Assembly (NCBI RefSeq): GCF_003254395.2
Contig: NC_037640.1
Span: 6,306,289-6,370,288, forward strand
Length of the DNA stretch: 64,000 nt
From: Apis mellifera
Taxonomy: Eukaryota; Arthropoda; Insecta; Hymenoptera; Apidae
Direction of reading: 5' to 3'
Shown here: in pieces, positions 26,701-36,536 of the stretch
How positions within the stretch are numbered: the stretch's first letter is position 1
Layout of the letters: each line of letters starts with the position of its first letter
The notes under the pieces: generated by a model
Databases searched by the model: none
Told to the model about the DNA's origin: nothing
Seen by the model: only the letters and a program-made list of their open reading frames with translations
Translations under genes and position numbers: made by a program

Positions 26701-29700
26701 TAATGCCTTACCGGCAGATTCGTGCCGTTCTCCTTTCCCACAAAGTAAGCTATGGGGTATAAACCGTGCCCCTTTGTCGGCCGATCGTCCAGCGCAATCA
26801 GAGTGTAATTGCCTTCAGCGTCACCGTTTTCGTCCATGTACACCATATATCTGCACAGATGATGTATCATGCAACAGGCGGGGCGTCGTAACCCGCGCTT
26901 TACAAGCGCTAAAAGTCCCCGTAAATTGCGCAAACGAACCCGAGAGATGCCTTATTTTCCTTCCCAAATTTTATATCCTCGTATTTATTTATTCCCTCCC
27001 CCCACCTTTTATTAATCGCCCAACTTCTTCCCATCGGTTGAACATTTTCAAAGAAATATTATACGCGACCAATTTTGCAATATTCGCGAGATCGTATCGG
27101 GACGAAAAAGGGAAATTATATCCCGAGAGATCGGGATAGCGGCGCGAAAGTCCCTTAATTATTTCGTAGGGTCAATTATCATTCTAGACGCTTGCGTCAT
27201 CGTAATAATCGTCGCCTCTGCTTTATTGGCCACTTTAAACTGTCCCACGCGAGAGAATAAATATCTCCACGGTGATTCAGGTGAACCGAATTGGCCGATG
27301 AATAAAAATCTATCACGATCTCGAGGAGATTAAGTTTATTTAGTTGATTTCGAGAGAGATTTCCATTTTCGGGATCGAAATAAAATTGTCCGCGATATCG
27401 ATGAGATATATCTACGTTATTAACCTGCTCGCCCATTTACTGGCGTTTCTCTACTTCTGGGAAATTAAAATATGAAAAATAAAAATCTTTTACATTTTTC
27501 AATTACAACAAATAACCAATCTCATTGATCTTTGATAATGAATCAAGATCCACTATATATATAAAATTTCACGAATTAAAATTCCAATTCTTTCTTTCTT
27601 TTTCGAGAAAAAATTTAAAATCAAAGATAAAGAGTTTAATTCTCTTTTACATCGAAAATCACGTCACCAACTTAATCATCGAACCGCGAGATTTCCGCTC
27701 GAGGATATGACGGATCATCGTCGTTTCCGTCTTCCTCGACCCGGAATAATCGCTTCGTCGAGAATCGGCCGATGCCTGCACGCATTTTCGGCGACGAAAC
27801 TGATTTGCATAAGGGCCGATAAGCCGTATATACGTACCCCATGGCGCTCCGATAATGAACGCCGTAAAGAGTCGCCACCATTTCTCGGCCATTTCTCGGG
27901 TCCCGATCCTCGTCCAGAGCTTTTAGCAACGATCTCTCGTAGAGGTGCACCGCGTCGTACAGATACGCCGTCTCCGGCACGATCTGCCTTATAACACGAA
28001 CAAAACGATTACGTTTAAGAAGTCGAGATGACGGCCTTCCATTTGCGCCTCCTCCGTGGTGCTTTCTTTTTCTCGTTTTTCGTTCGTTCATGCTCGCGTT
28101 CGATTGTAAATATCGCGGATGGATATTATTGCGAATGTTTATCGTGGAAATATTGTGAATAGAATGGAAACGGATTTGTACGGATTATATTGAATCCAAT
28201 GGAGAATATTAATGATGTTAAAAGTAAGAATAGTAATATATAGATTTTAAGTTAATTAATTAAAATACTGATTGTGAGAAATAAAGTGGTAAACATTTTG
28301 AATAGAAAAATATAGATCACTGCCAATTTAAAGTATATATCATTACGACGAATTAAAATTTAAAGTTTCGAAAACTCTTTATAGATATTCGATTATTACT
28401 CGAAAAATTGAGTGTAATTGTTAATAATTAATATTGCATCGCCTGTTTCCATTCGTATTATTATCCGTCCAGTAGAGAAACGAAAGGTAAGCGAGTATTG
28501 TTAATAGTCACCTGAATGATCCCACCCATGTTGGCGAGGGGATTGGAGAAGTTGAAGGGCGGCTTCTGCCTGTACGAGTTGACCATGCGGGTGAAGTTGG
28601 TGGAATAAATGGGCGCGGATGCGACCACGCTGAAATAGCTACGATACGCCTTCAGTATCGAGGAGTTTGTCTTCCTCTGCCATAAACCACGGAAGTACTT
28701 GTCCGGCCGTTTCTCATCGTATTGCTCGATATCGACACCGACCACCCAGTACTCACCTGAGGCACGTAATCAGCCGCGATATGCTTTCTCTCGAACGAAT
28801 GTAATGAGAAATTTATAGGATATCTCGCGTGGAAATAATTGATGGCGAATAACGAGAGAAAAGAAAGAAAAGGAAAGAAAGAAGAATAATTTCACCCTCT
28901 CTCGAGAAGGTGAAAGCCTCTCTCGAAAAGGGAAAAATTCAGTTCGTTCGTATTTCTCCCAGGTGAATCGAAAGCGGGAAAAGTGTGTTTTAGTAAAGCT
29001 CGATCACAGGGCGGATATATTAAAATATTATCTAGTGACACTGCTCTCTGGTATATGTACCTGATTATGCTACAGCGGATTTATACCTTTTTCCAATAGC
29101 TTCTTCTCATCCAACGCCATTAACAGCCCCATGTGCTCGTAGTAATTGCCTAGAATCACGTAAACTGCAAGCAAATTTACGTTTCCATTATTCGAGGACG
29201 CTGACGGAAACGATTCTCTTTTAATTCTCTCCTATCATTTATATAATTCAACGACTCTGTAATTTTCTTTTTTTTTCAATAAAATATCCAAGTTCTTAAT
29301 AAAAATCCATCGATTTGAAACTCTTCCGCGATTACATCGATCGCAATTTCCTGCCGAAATTCGGGTCAATCGTTGTCTATTTTTAACATTCTCCTGAATG
29401 GAAAACGCGCACGTAATTAATTGGACGAATTACGAGCAGTATCTATTCACCGTGCGAAATTTTGAACAATCGTCACATGCGGGCTAAACAATTCCTCCTA
29501 TTTAAGAAGAATTAAAAATGCGGGTACACTGTTTCGTACGCGATTTGGAAAAAACAAGAACCTTTCGCGCTACATTGTCTCTAGTTTTTCTTTTTTAAAA
29601 AAGAAAAAAGAAAAATGGCCCGATTTTGCTACTCACTTCGAGTTTCCCTATAAGTCTCGGTGACGTATTTGTGGAACGGATTGGTCATGTGCGTGACGTG

Positions 29701-32700
29701 GTACGGCTCTTCCCAACAGCGAATAAAGTTCACTGTCACACCGGCCGCCTCGAACGATGCCAATATAGTCTCGGCGATCGTTGACATTTTGTTGAATTCG
29801 AACAGGGTCGAGTTCATGTACATGAACGTCACCTGAACAAATTGCGAAAGAAAGAAAGAAAAAGAAATAAGAAGAAGGAATGGATCTTATTATGGAAGAT
29901 TGTCAAATTTCGCAGAGTTGATCGAAGATCGGCGTTGAACAATCACTTTCAAAGTTAAAAAAAAGAAATAGATACTTTCAGGAGTAATCTTGGGAAATTT
30001 TATATATTTGATTGAAAGAAGAGAAAAGAATCGGTGAAATTGAACGCGTTCAATGCCGATCAATGACAATTATTTATTTGGGAAAAGAGATATGAGATAT
30101 CGTTGATTCTTCGATTAATAAAAATATTTCTTTTGTTAAATCAATGTAAAGCTCACGGCAATTTGAATATTCAATCACTCGATATTATATAAAAAGAATG
30201 CAAAAGAGATCGAGAAACGTTAATATCTCTTTCTCTTTATTTTTACTTTCATCAAATCCATTGATTTCACTTCGATCTCGTGTTAGGATTTCTCAACATG
30301 TATATAATGATCGCTCGACTTACTTTGGTCCAGTTGAAGGCCATCAACACGGAGACCACGGATTTAGAGATTTGGGTATCGGGCGGCCTCGTTCTCGCGA
30401 ACGTAGGGAACTCCTTCTTGTTCGAGGACTCTCGATGGGTGCAAAACTGAAAGGACGAAAAATTTTATTAAAACTATCGATGAGATATTTCAAAAGGGAG
30501 GCTGGATAAAAGGAACGGCGTGGTGTTGGTACACGTGTATCGGGCAAGTCTCGAATTTGCATTTGGTTTCTAGGCTGGTCTATTACCAGGTTGGAAAGCG
30601 AGGGACACGAGTGATTACTGTGTCAGCTGGACTCGTAAAGCGTTTATAACGGTCCCCCCCGGTGGAAAAAATCGAAAACAAAAAGGGGAACGAAAATGAG
30701 CATGGTGATTTACGACTGTGTCTCGCTCGACACTTAACTTGGATCAATTAATCCACGCTGTGTGCCTTACATTTTGATAATATTATTTATTATATCGACC
30801 CAACTCGAAACGACTGGTTTGGAGAAAAGTTTGTCGCGTTTTCTAATTTTCATAAGGGAGAGAGAGTTTAACGGAAAATTAGATTTGTTGTGTTCTCGTA
30901 CGTGTATCAGTAAGGAGAAAAGAAAATTTAATCTTGAAAATTTCTCATCCTCTTTTTCTTCTTTCGAAAGTATTTTTCGTTGGAGGGAAAATTTATTAAA
31001 TTTTTTTCTTTTCTGATCTCGAAATTGGATACGAACACAAAAAGCTACAAAAAGTATTTCCGTTTTGTCGTAATTTTTGTATTAATTAATTACGTGTTCA
31101 AACATGTATAACATTTCGTGTCATTTGATATTACGTACTGTACAAATTGGATATTGTGAAAATGAAATGTTAAACATGGCAAAAAAAAGGAAAAAAAAAA
31201 GAAGAAACATTCGTTGAAAAATACGAAGTATACGAGTGCGAATACTTGCTTCTTTTTGTAACCAATGTATTATGTAAAGGACAAGTATAGAAATCGAATG
31301 TGAAATCGATACGTATCGAAATGAAATTGAGTAGTCCCTTTCCCTCGACATCGAGACGAGTTATTGTGCGTATCTTCAGCGACAAGTCGATTAATTTCGC
31401 ACGAGTCCATTCGAAATCGTTTAACTGACGTTAAACGAATCGTGAAACAGTTTATATTTTTCGAAAATATATGTATTCGAGTAATTTCCAGACAGAAAAT
31501 GGATGGATTCTTTCCTCTTTCTATCTTAAAACGTATTGAATCGCATCTAAAGATCAGAATTTCATCTCTCTCTATAATTTAAAATAATTTTCTCTTATCT
31601 ATCCTCGATTTTTCCTCCTATTCCATTGTTCATCCTCCGTCAAAAGATAAGAGCTTCTCAAGATTCTCAAGCTACTCATCTCGATCTAAAAAAAAAAAAA
31701 AAGAAAGAAAGAAAGAAAAAAAGGATTTAAAACTTGGATTATATTTCACGTATATAACTTTATTCTTTCGTTCACGATCCAACTTCACTTCGATCACGCC
31801 TCTTAATGCCACGTATTAATTACACGGATAAAAATCTCGACAGGGTATTTCGTTTGAGCGTCGAGTTTTATGAAGTCATCATTATCTTATCTTATTCTCT
31901 TGTCGTAACATTGTTCCTTCGTCTTTTTCTTTCTTTTACTTAACGCACTCTTTAAAAATTGATCAGATTGATTTTTTTGATAAGTACAAAAAATGATTGT
32001 GAAAATCACGAAGTAAGTATGCATGCTTTTCGTGCGAAAGTAAAGATCGGAAGATGAAAACTCTCTCTCTCTTTTCACGTTTCTTGGTAAAGTTCGAGTG
32101 TATACAATATCATCATGTAACGTAGGACAGGAAATCTCGAATGACGTGTTCACTTTATCCTCACGAATATATTTATTATTAATATTAACGTCAACAATCA
32201 TTTTCTAGATTTTATTGAATATTCTTCATCGTCGAATTATCTATTTTTGAATTTACTTTTCACTTCCTATTATTATTTCACTGTAAATTTTCCTTCATCG
32301 TTCACGCCAAATATCGTTGTTAAAAATTCTTATAAATATATATATATATATCTCGACAATTATATAAAAGTTATCAAACGTGTTATTACAATTTTATGTA
32401 ATATAAATTTCAGCGGAAATTTCTAGCGGATTTTTCCACCAAGATCTTCGATCAAATTTGATCGATCGACGACGTCAAATTCGGAGGAAAAATGTTTCCT
32501 TCCTGAATCCTTGCAGAGTGGATTGAACGTCACAACAGATACATAAAAGTCGTTGGTCCGACGATTCCGTGGCGGTGAATGGGTTAAACGTGTCGTAACC
32601 TCGGTTGTCGCACATTCGTATTCACGTGGTGGTGGGGCGAATAATTTATTTCCTCGGTGTTGTTGGCCTGCCAGCTGCCGTGTAGCTTGAAGCCGCGCAT

Positions 32701-34514
32701 TGCACCGTCAGATCACGTCGGTGTACAAGCGAAAAAACGATCGAACGGGACACTTTGGCGGAGGGAGGGGGACCGCTCGTCGTTTAATGCATAGATGCAC
32801 GGCTCCTTGATTTAAATAGAACGCGGGTTGCACGGGGCCGAAACTCTACTTTTGTCGAGTATCCGAGAGTCCGCTCTTGGCTGTCCGATCGTTGCAATTA
32901 ACGTGGATCTTGAGGAAAAGGATGAGTAAAATTGGATAAAAGTTTTTTAAAAAAATTTTGGATTTTAGAAGAATCGTGTAATGGAAAAATCTCGTTTTAA
33001 TTCCTATATATTTTAGAGATTTTAATTAATTTTTCGAAAAAATACGTTTTCAAGAGTTTTATATTTAATCACAGTGAATAATTCAAGGGATTGTTTCAAT
33101 CGATTTCGTTTCCATTATGTAACATCGAATTGAAAGCATGTATATATATATATAACTTGTTGACCAAAGTGCTTCCAAAGTTACAGTTCTAAAGCACTTG
33201 TTCTTTCGAAAGAATAAAAATAAGTATTTTATGTCTAGAAAAGATTTTCCCAGCTTTCTTTTTCTTCTAAACAAGTGTCAACAAATTTTTCTTTGCTTCG
33301 ATGAGACTAGATCTTATTAATTTCCGACAAAGAATTCCAAAAAAAAAGAAACTCATTAAAATTCTCGTTGTCACTTCTCTTGTCTCGAATCGAGAAGAAT
33401 AAGGGACTCGAGTCGAAACGAGTAGCGTAAAAAACTTACGCATTAACTCGAAGACACAATTGGGTCACATAGAGCCGGCAGAGGCGGGGAGATCTTTTGT
33501 GATCAAACGGAGAGGTTCGTTAACGGAGAATAGAATGGAAATATTCCAGTTGACTCACGTTCACTTGGTACGTTCAACCAAAGCCACGCCACACACTCGG
33601 ATTCTTTGCCAAGGCTAAGAAAGAAAGAAAATATACACGCAACTTACGTAAGATATCATTGGAAGGTTGAAGGCAGCGGCCATTCTTCCCTCGTGGATGC
33701 AGGTTTCCTGCGGCCCGATGTAGGCGCTGATATTCCTCGTCCAAAGATCGGCGGTCATCAGGATGCTGGTCTCCTCCTCGCCATAAGTTTCCGCGACGAG
33801 GAAGTCGAGCTTGTGCCCGCGTCGGCCGAGCTCGCCTGCGTTCACCTGTCAACATCCTTCCTTCGTACCAATTCTCAATCCACCCTTCACTGAATAGGCC
33901 ATTTCAACCTCATCCGAAGCAAATTCTAAATTCTCTAAGTCCACAATTTTCGTTTCGAAGAAACGAGAATATTGTTTTGAATTTTCTTTTTTATTATAAA
34001 GAAGGAAGGGATAAAGGGATAGATTCCGAAAATTTTATCATCGCTTTTAATTATCTGCTTCCGTGCTAATTGTGGTCGTTGCGATGTATCGCGATATACG
34101 GGGAAAATAACAACCTCATCCAAAGCAAATTCTAAATTCTCTAAGTCCACAATTTTCGTTCGGCTCGAGAATATTGTTTTGAATTTTTTTTTTTATCATA
34201 AAGAAGGAAGGGATAAAGGGATAGATTCCGAAAATTTTATCATCGCTTTTGAATATCTGCTTCCGTGCTAATTGTGGTCGTTGCGATGTATCGCGATATA
34301 CGGGGAAAATAAGCGGTTCAATTACCTCCTCCACGGCGAGCGATATGGCGCCGGATATCCGGTAACCAGGGCGCTGATACTCAAAGTCCCCTGGACGCCT
34401 TTTCGAGCCGGTGATGTAGCCGAGGGTGAACGTCTCGGCGTAGACGCCCTTATCGAGCAAAATGTGGATCGCCGTTAGTAACAGACAAGCCCTCTCCACG
34501 CTTGCCAGTTGCAT
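19993..34514 (-). CDS. Gyc32E: Receptor-type (membrane) guanylate cyclase, Gyc32E-like, 22 coding exons
   Basis: Makes cGMP from GTP at the plasma membrane. Joined exons give 3,855 nt including stop, 1,284 residues, with no internal stop and all phases matching. Order seen: signal peptide (1-28), ANF-receptor-like ectodomain (about 29-463, many N-glycosylation sequons such as NST, NFS, NYT, NGT), one membrane helix (469-489), kinase-homology domain (about 550-820), linker coiled coil (823-860), cyclase domain (about 885-1070) and a Ser/Arg/Cys-rich tail to 1284. Catalytic residues are visible: metal-binding Asp895 (FSDIVGFT) and Asp939, Glu935 and Cys1007 (the pair that selects GTP over ATP), Asn1014 and Arg1018. 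The kinase-like part keeps the VKK lysine and DFG (685-687) but reads KYHGSL where HRD is expected, so it should be a pseudokinase. Length fits insect receptor cyclases (about 1,100-1,500). The Gyc32E assignment rests on ectodomain motifs (AETYGEE, IGPQETC, FCTHR) recalled from that family; Gyc76C is the alternative. Start chosen at 34514 because it gives a typical signal peptide; an in-frame ATG at 34589 would add 25 polar residues. Confidence 0.95.
20896..20994 (-). CDS. Gyc32E: Cyclase exon 21: catalytic domain, residues 992-1024
   Basis: Acceptor GCTTAG|GACCAG, donor CTC|GTGAGT. Encodes [20 protein letters not shown] and TVNTASRMESTG: Cys1007 for guanine recognition, Asn1014 and Arg1018 for catalysis. 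Confidence 0.95.
21074..21218 (-). CDS. Gyc32E: Cyclase exon 20: catalytic domain, residues 944-991
   Basis: Acceptor TCGACAG|GTAAGC, donor TCAG|GTACGA. Encodes VSGLPIRNGIQHAGEIASMS and LQLRIGIHSG. The acceptor is followed directly by GTAAGC, a donor look-alike, but only retention of these bases gives VVSGLP. Confidence 0.95.
21380..21478 (-). CDS. Gyc32E: Cyclase exon 19: catalytic domain, residues 911-943
   Basis: Acceptor TGCACAG|GTGGTA, donor GTG|GTGAGC. Encodes VVDFLNDLYTCFDSTIENYD and KVETIGDAYMV. Glu935 selects guanine and Asp939 is the second metal ligand. Confidence 0.95.
21596..21747 (-). CDS. Gyc32E: Cyclase exon 18: first part of catalytic domain, residues 860-910
   Basis: Acceptor TTTTCAG|ATGCTC, donor CAG|GTGATT. 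Encodes LLYEMLPRYVAEQLKRG and VTIYFSDIVGFTAMSAESTP. Asp895 is the first metal ligand. Confidence 0.95.
21820..21932 (-). CDS. Gyc32E: Cyclase exon 17: linker (HNOBA-type) helix, residues 822-859
   Basis: Acceptor TTTCCAG|GAAGCC, donor ACAG|GTTTAA. Encodes MKPNIFDNMMAMMEKYANNL and EALVDERTDQLTEEKKKT, the signalling helix that forms the dimer coiled coil ahead of the cyclase domain. Confidence 0.93.
22112..22246 (-). CDS. Gyc32E: Cyclase exon 16: end of kinase-homology domain, residues 777-821
   Basis: Acceptor ATCTCAG|ACCACC, donor GGCAT|GTAAGT. Encodes RPPLNQLENCFHFVRDCLIE and CWAEDPEARPDFKIVRNKLR, the closing helix of the kinase fold. Confidence 0.92.
22352..22559 (-). CDS. Gyc32E: Cyclase exon 15: kinase-homology C-lobe, residues 708-776
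   Basis: Acceptor TTCGACAG|GTTTGT, donor TTCAG|GTATTA. Encodes LLYRAPELLRS, RGDVYSFAIVLYELQGRHGP and VIGRETGTEPF. Its first about 20 bases and its acceptor are the edge of a tandem array that fills the preceding intron. Confidence 0.93.
22541..23395. repeat. Intronic tandem array, about 5 units of 165-177 bp, including the start of exon 15
   Basis: The marker cgatacaacaaa (or a close variant) recurs at 22547, 22724, 22889, 23060 and 23235 (spacing 177, 165, 171, 175). The first occurrence lies inside cyclase exon 15 and spans its splice acceptor; the others are in the intron between exons 14 and 15. Each unit also has aataaatgaaaattagat, aagatttgtaaatcgagat and ttttataattatttattcct. The last unit is diverged. 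Confidence 0.95.
23471..23636 (-). CDS. Gyc32E: Cyclase exon 14: pseudo-catalytic loop, residues 653-707
   Basis: Acceptor CTTTTCAG|GGCATG, donor CGCG|GTAAGA (one base of codon 708). Encodes GMIYLHDSVIKYHGSLSTSN, with HGS in place of HRD, and LADFGLHEF with an intact DFG. Loss of the catalytic Asp predicts no phosphotransfer. Confidence 0.92.
24148..24219 (-). CDS. Gyc32E: Cyclase exon 13: kinase-homology domain, residues 629-652
   Basis: A 72-nt exon. Acceptor TTAACAG|GATATC, donor AGG|GTACGT, phase 0. Encodes DILENEDMKLDNMFMASLVG and DIIR, the helix after the hinge that is nearly invariant in receptor guanylate cyclases. Confidence 0.92.
24349..24453 (-). CDS. Gyc32E: Cyclase exon 12: kinase-homology domain, residues 594-628
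   Basis: Acceptor TCCGTAG|ATGCGT, donor AAG|GTAAAA, phase 0. Encodes MRDLRHDNLNAFIGACTDPP and the hinge IVVEYCARGSLK, as in other receptor cyclases. Confidence 0.92.
24545..24727 (-). CDS. Gyc32E: Cyclase exon 11: start of kinase-homology domain, residues 533-593
   Basis: Acceptor TGCACAG|ACAACG, donor GTG|GTGAGT, phase 0. Encodes a Ser-rich juxtamembrane stretch (SQVSLSSNPD) and IGVYKGRIFAVKKV. The ATP-site lysine is kept (574 or 575), but no glycine-rich loop is obvious. Confidence 0.9.
25405..25610 (-). CDS. Gyc32E: Cyclase exon 10: transmembrane exon, residues 464-532
   Basis: Acceptor GTTTAG|CTCACA, donor AAG|GTAAAT. Encodes the single membrane helix (about 469-489, IVGGIAGGFLLIMAAVALVL), then a basic stop-transfer YRNWRYEQELDSLLWKV and the juxtamembrane linker to CNSK. 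Confidence 0.92.
26538..26613 (-). CDS. Gyc32E: Cyclase exon 9: membrane-proximal ectodomain, residues 439-463
   Basis: A 76-nt exon. Acceptor TTTGCAG|GCACTT; donor CACG|GTGAAA chosen because it alone joins exon 10 in frame (phase 1). Encodes ALRLTRDISWIGDGPPIAEP and then HCGYH. The donor assignment is the least certain of the gene. Confidence 0.8.
26712..26850 (-). CDS. Gyc32E: Cyclase exon 8: ectodomain residues 393-438
   Basis: Acceptor TGTGCAG|ATATAT, donor CCG|GTAAGG. Encodes YMVYMDENGDAEGNYTLIAL and a region ending NGTNLP. The MDENGDAEGNYTL stretch matches the DxNGDxxxxY motif that precedes the membrane in this family. Confidence 0.92.
27838..27983 (-). CDS. Gyc32E: Cyclase exon 7: ectodomain residues 344-391
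   Basis: The acceptor is the second of two nearby AGs (AGGCAG|ATCGTG), because only that one keeps phase 0. Donor GG|GTACGT leaves two bases. Encodes IVPETAYLYDAVHLYERSLL, the AYLYDAV helix typical of receptor cyclase ectodomains. Confidence 0.9.
28512..28756 (-). CDS. Gyc32E: Cyclase exon 6: ectodomain residues 262-343
   Basis: Acceptor CCTCAG|GTGAGT and donor CAG|GTGACT. Encodes GEYWVVGVDIEQYD to NPLANMGGIIQ, with TNFT and FNFS sequons. Enters in phase 1 and ends in phase 0. The real acceptor is followed by GTGAGT, so the first exon bases mimic a donor. Confidence 0.92.
29087..29164 (-). CDS. Gyc32E: Cyclase exon 5: ectodomain residues 236-261
   Basis: A 78-nt exon missed by a simple ORF scan. 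Acceptor CTTGCAG|TTTACG, donor AAAG|GTATAA, phases 1 to 1. Encodes IYVILGNYYEHMGLLMALDE, the central strand and helix of lobe 2. Confidence 0.9.
29637..29832 (-). CDS. Gyc32E: Cyclase exon 4: ectodomain residues 171-235
   Basis: Acceptor TTCAG|GTGACG, donor CGAA|GTGAGT, leaving one base of codon 236. Encodes VTFMYMNSTLFEF to YRETR with an NST sequon at 177 and a WEEPYHVTHMTNPF stretch of the ligand-binding fold. Confidence 0.92.
30324..30446 (-). CDS. Gyc32E: Cyclase exon 3: ectodomain residues 130-170
   Basis: Acceptor TTTCAG|TTTTGC, donor AAA|GTAAGT, phase 0. Starts FCTHRESSNKKEF and contains PTFARTRPPDTQISKS, the segment that best supports a Gyc32E-type receptor. It follows the longest intron of the gene (3,201 nt). 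Confidence 0.92.
31800..31862 (+). repeat. Dispersed 63-bp element, copy in cyclase intron 2
   Basis: Matches 36474-36536 at 57 of 63 positions by eye, same orientation. Begins ctcttaatgccacg and includes cggataaaaatct and atttcgtttgagc. It contains no transposon-like inverted ends. The region around it is otherwise unique. Confidence 0.8.
33648..33845 (-). CDS. Gyc32E: Cyclase exon 2: ectodomain residues 64-129
   Basis: Acceptor TTGACAG|GTGAAC and donor TAC|GTAAGT, both phase 0. Encodes VNAGELGRRGHKLDF through AETYGEEE and IGPQETCIHEGRMAAAFNLP to MISY, the hallmark core of ANF-receptor domains. Cys112 lies in the IGPQETC motif. Confidence 0.92.
33905..34312. repeat. Two-copy tandem duplication in cyclase intron 1 (206 and 202 bp)
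   Basis: Copy A is 33905-34110, copy B 34111-34312, directly adjacent. Both begin caacctcatcc and end cgcgatatacggggaaaata. They differ mainly at a short indel (cgtttcgaagaaacgagaa versus cgttcggctcgagaa) and a few substitutions. Copy B ends 13 bases from the exon 1 donor, so the duplication stopped just short of coding sequence. Confidence 0.95.
34326..34514 (-). CDS. Gyc32E: Cyclase exon 1: signal peptide and start of ectodomain (residues 1-63)
   Basis: Begins at ATG 34514. The hydrophobic core ACLLLTAIHILL is followed by a likely cleavage after VYA (residue 26) and then FTLGYITGS, the first beta strand of the ligand-binding fold. Ends GAG|GTAATT in phase 0. The sequence ISGAISLAVEE joins exactly to exon 2. 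Any 5' untranslated exon upstream was not identified. Confidence 0.88.
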
Positions 34515-34620
34515 GCCCAGTTCGCGGAACCTTTGCACGTTAATTCCCTTTATTTTCTTGTCACTCGATTTATCATGTCCGATTATCATGTCTAACAATC
34601 CTCTTACTTGAAATATTTTT

Positions 34621-34968
34621 CTAAAGTAAACTAAGAAAATTGAAAGAAAAAAGAGAGAGAAACGGAGCTTAGAGATTTATTCTTATTCCTCTTTGAATAT
34701 ATTTCCTTTAAAATTTTTCTCATCGATTTAATTAAAGTTAAATTTTAATCGATCGAATCTTATTTTATAATTCATCTATATATCATCATTCTCAATTTTA
34801 TCATTCTTCTTATAATTCATTCTTCTTCTAAAGTAAACTAAGAAAATTGAAAGAAAAAAGAAAGAGAAACGGAGCTTAGAGATTTATTCTTATTCCTCTT
34901 TGAATATATTTCCTTTAAAATTTTTCTCATCGATTTAATTAAAGTTAAATTTTAATCGATCGAATCTT
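34621..34968. repeat. Two 141-bp direct repeats just upstream of the cyclase start
   Basis: Copies at 34621-34761 and 34828-34968 (offset 207) differ, as far as I can see, at a single base (gagaga versus gaaaga). A 66-bp AT-rich spacer separates them. They start about 107 bases upstream of the start codon, so they lie in the 5' UTR, a 5' intron or the promoter. Near-identity implies a recent duplication. Confidence 0.95.
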
Positions 34969-36473
34969 TTATATAAATCCATCCGAGAAAGATCCATCGA
35001 TCGTTCTTCGATTTTACGAGCACAATTACATTCTTTTATCTTTAAAGCAAAGGGCAACGACTATTCCATTTCCCTTGTTTTCTTTTTGCATACACTGTCG
35101 TAAGTCTCTCTCTTTCTCCCTCTTCGAAAGCTCACTGTTTACCCTCCCGAGCAAAAGTCAATCTTTCGACGGTACACGTAGCGGTTCATTGCATCGTTGC
35201 TTTTATTTGCAAACACCGTCCAATAAAAGCTTGTAGACGAAAGATACAGGGAAGGTATAATGGACGAATCCGGTAAGCTCAACAGGGGTTGCAATAAACA
35301 CCATCGATCTCCTACGGCGCGCTTTCACTTCCTCTTCCTACTGTTCCGCTACCCTGTTTCCGCTGCTAACAACCGCTACCAATATCCTTTCCCCAGAACT
35401 GTTATCGCGTTACAGCTTGCAAACGAGATCCACTGCTATCTCTCGCCATTTTGATCGATCACGAATCTCGATCCATTTCCAGGGGGAAACTCTTTTCGAG
35501 AAAGAATGCGATTCTATCTTTTTTCTTTTTGGATATATCTTTCTTTTCTGTCTGGTATTCGTCCATTATTCGTCCCCGTTCCTTTAAATCACGCATTGAA
35601 ACGAATCGAAGAAAATTTGGAGGCGAATTCCGAGGAAAAAGTTGGGCTCGCGATTCCACGATCGAAAACGGTATCACATTAATCGATAACTTAATCTCCG
35701 TCTATTTCTTTTCCCGATCCACTTTGGCAAGTTTCTAAAATCTTTCCTCTAAAAATTGACAGTAACCTTGTACGATTTCGATTGTGTAACACACGTCTGG
35801 CGAACATGTTCGAAGTCTTGTTTAACGACCTCGTCGTTTTTTGACGCGTTATTAAAAATAGAGCGCTCTATTAATAATGAACGAGAAAAGGAATACGACC
35901 GGCGTTTCTACGATGGGCATTGAAAACACGGTTAAGAGAATTGGAATAAAATTAGAACGCTTATGCCCGACACTATTAATCTCGAGTTAAAAATTTAAAC
36001 GCAATTTTGCGATGGAGCGTGAATGTTGAAATTACGATAAAAAATAATGCAAATCTAAGATCATAGTAACGAGACAAGAATATTTGTAATATTTAGTTCA
36101 TTTATCGTAAAAAATAAAAGTGACGTGAATCTAAATTAAATATAGGGAAGATCAGTTTTTTCGAACAAATTCTTCGGAAACTTTTCGTTTAAATTTGATC
36201 AAACGCGCATATTCGAACCCATCACTACCGACACCGCTTTAGGGATCTTTCGGTTTCGATTTCGTCACAGTGACGAATGCGCGACTTTCGTTTCCCCCTC
36301 CCCCCAGCGATAATTAACGAGGTGCACGGGTTTATTAAGTATATACACGAAAGCGATGGCGCCTAAAAAATTAATTTTCCATGGTTACACCGACTCGATC
36401 GATAATTTGCTGTATAACCGGCGAATAAATCGGGGACCGAAAGGCGCGTTTCCATTGGTCCGATTCAACGCGT

Positions 36474-36536
36474 CTCTTAATGCCACGCGTTAATTAAACG
36501 GATAAAAATCTTGACAGGATATTTCGTTTGAGCATC
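36474..36536 (+). repeat. Dispersed 63-bp element, copy upstream of the cyclase gene
   Basis: Partner of 31800-31862; lies about 2 kb upstream of the cyclase start codon. Similarity appears to continue weakly for about 20 bases on the right side (catcattcctta versus catcattatctta). It could be a shared regulatory element or a short interspersed repeat. Confidence 0.8.

Noticed and set aside
34116..34325. Extension of exon 1 into the intron as one open frame
   Set aside because: The readthrough part translates the tandem duplication; exon 1 joins exon 2 perfectly at its donor with a family-typical VEEVNAG junction.
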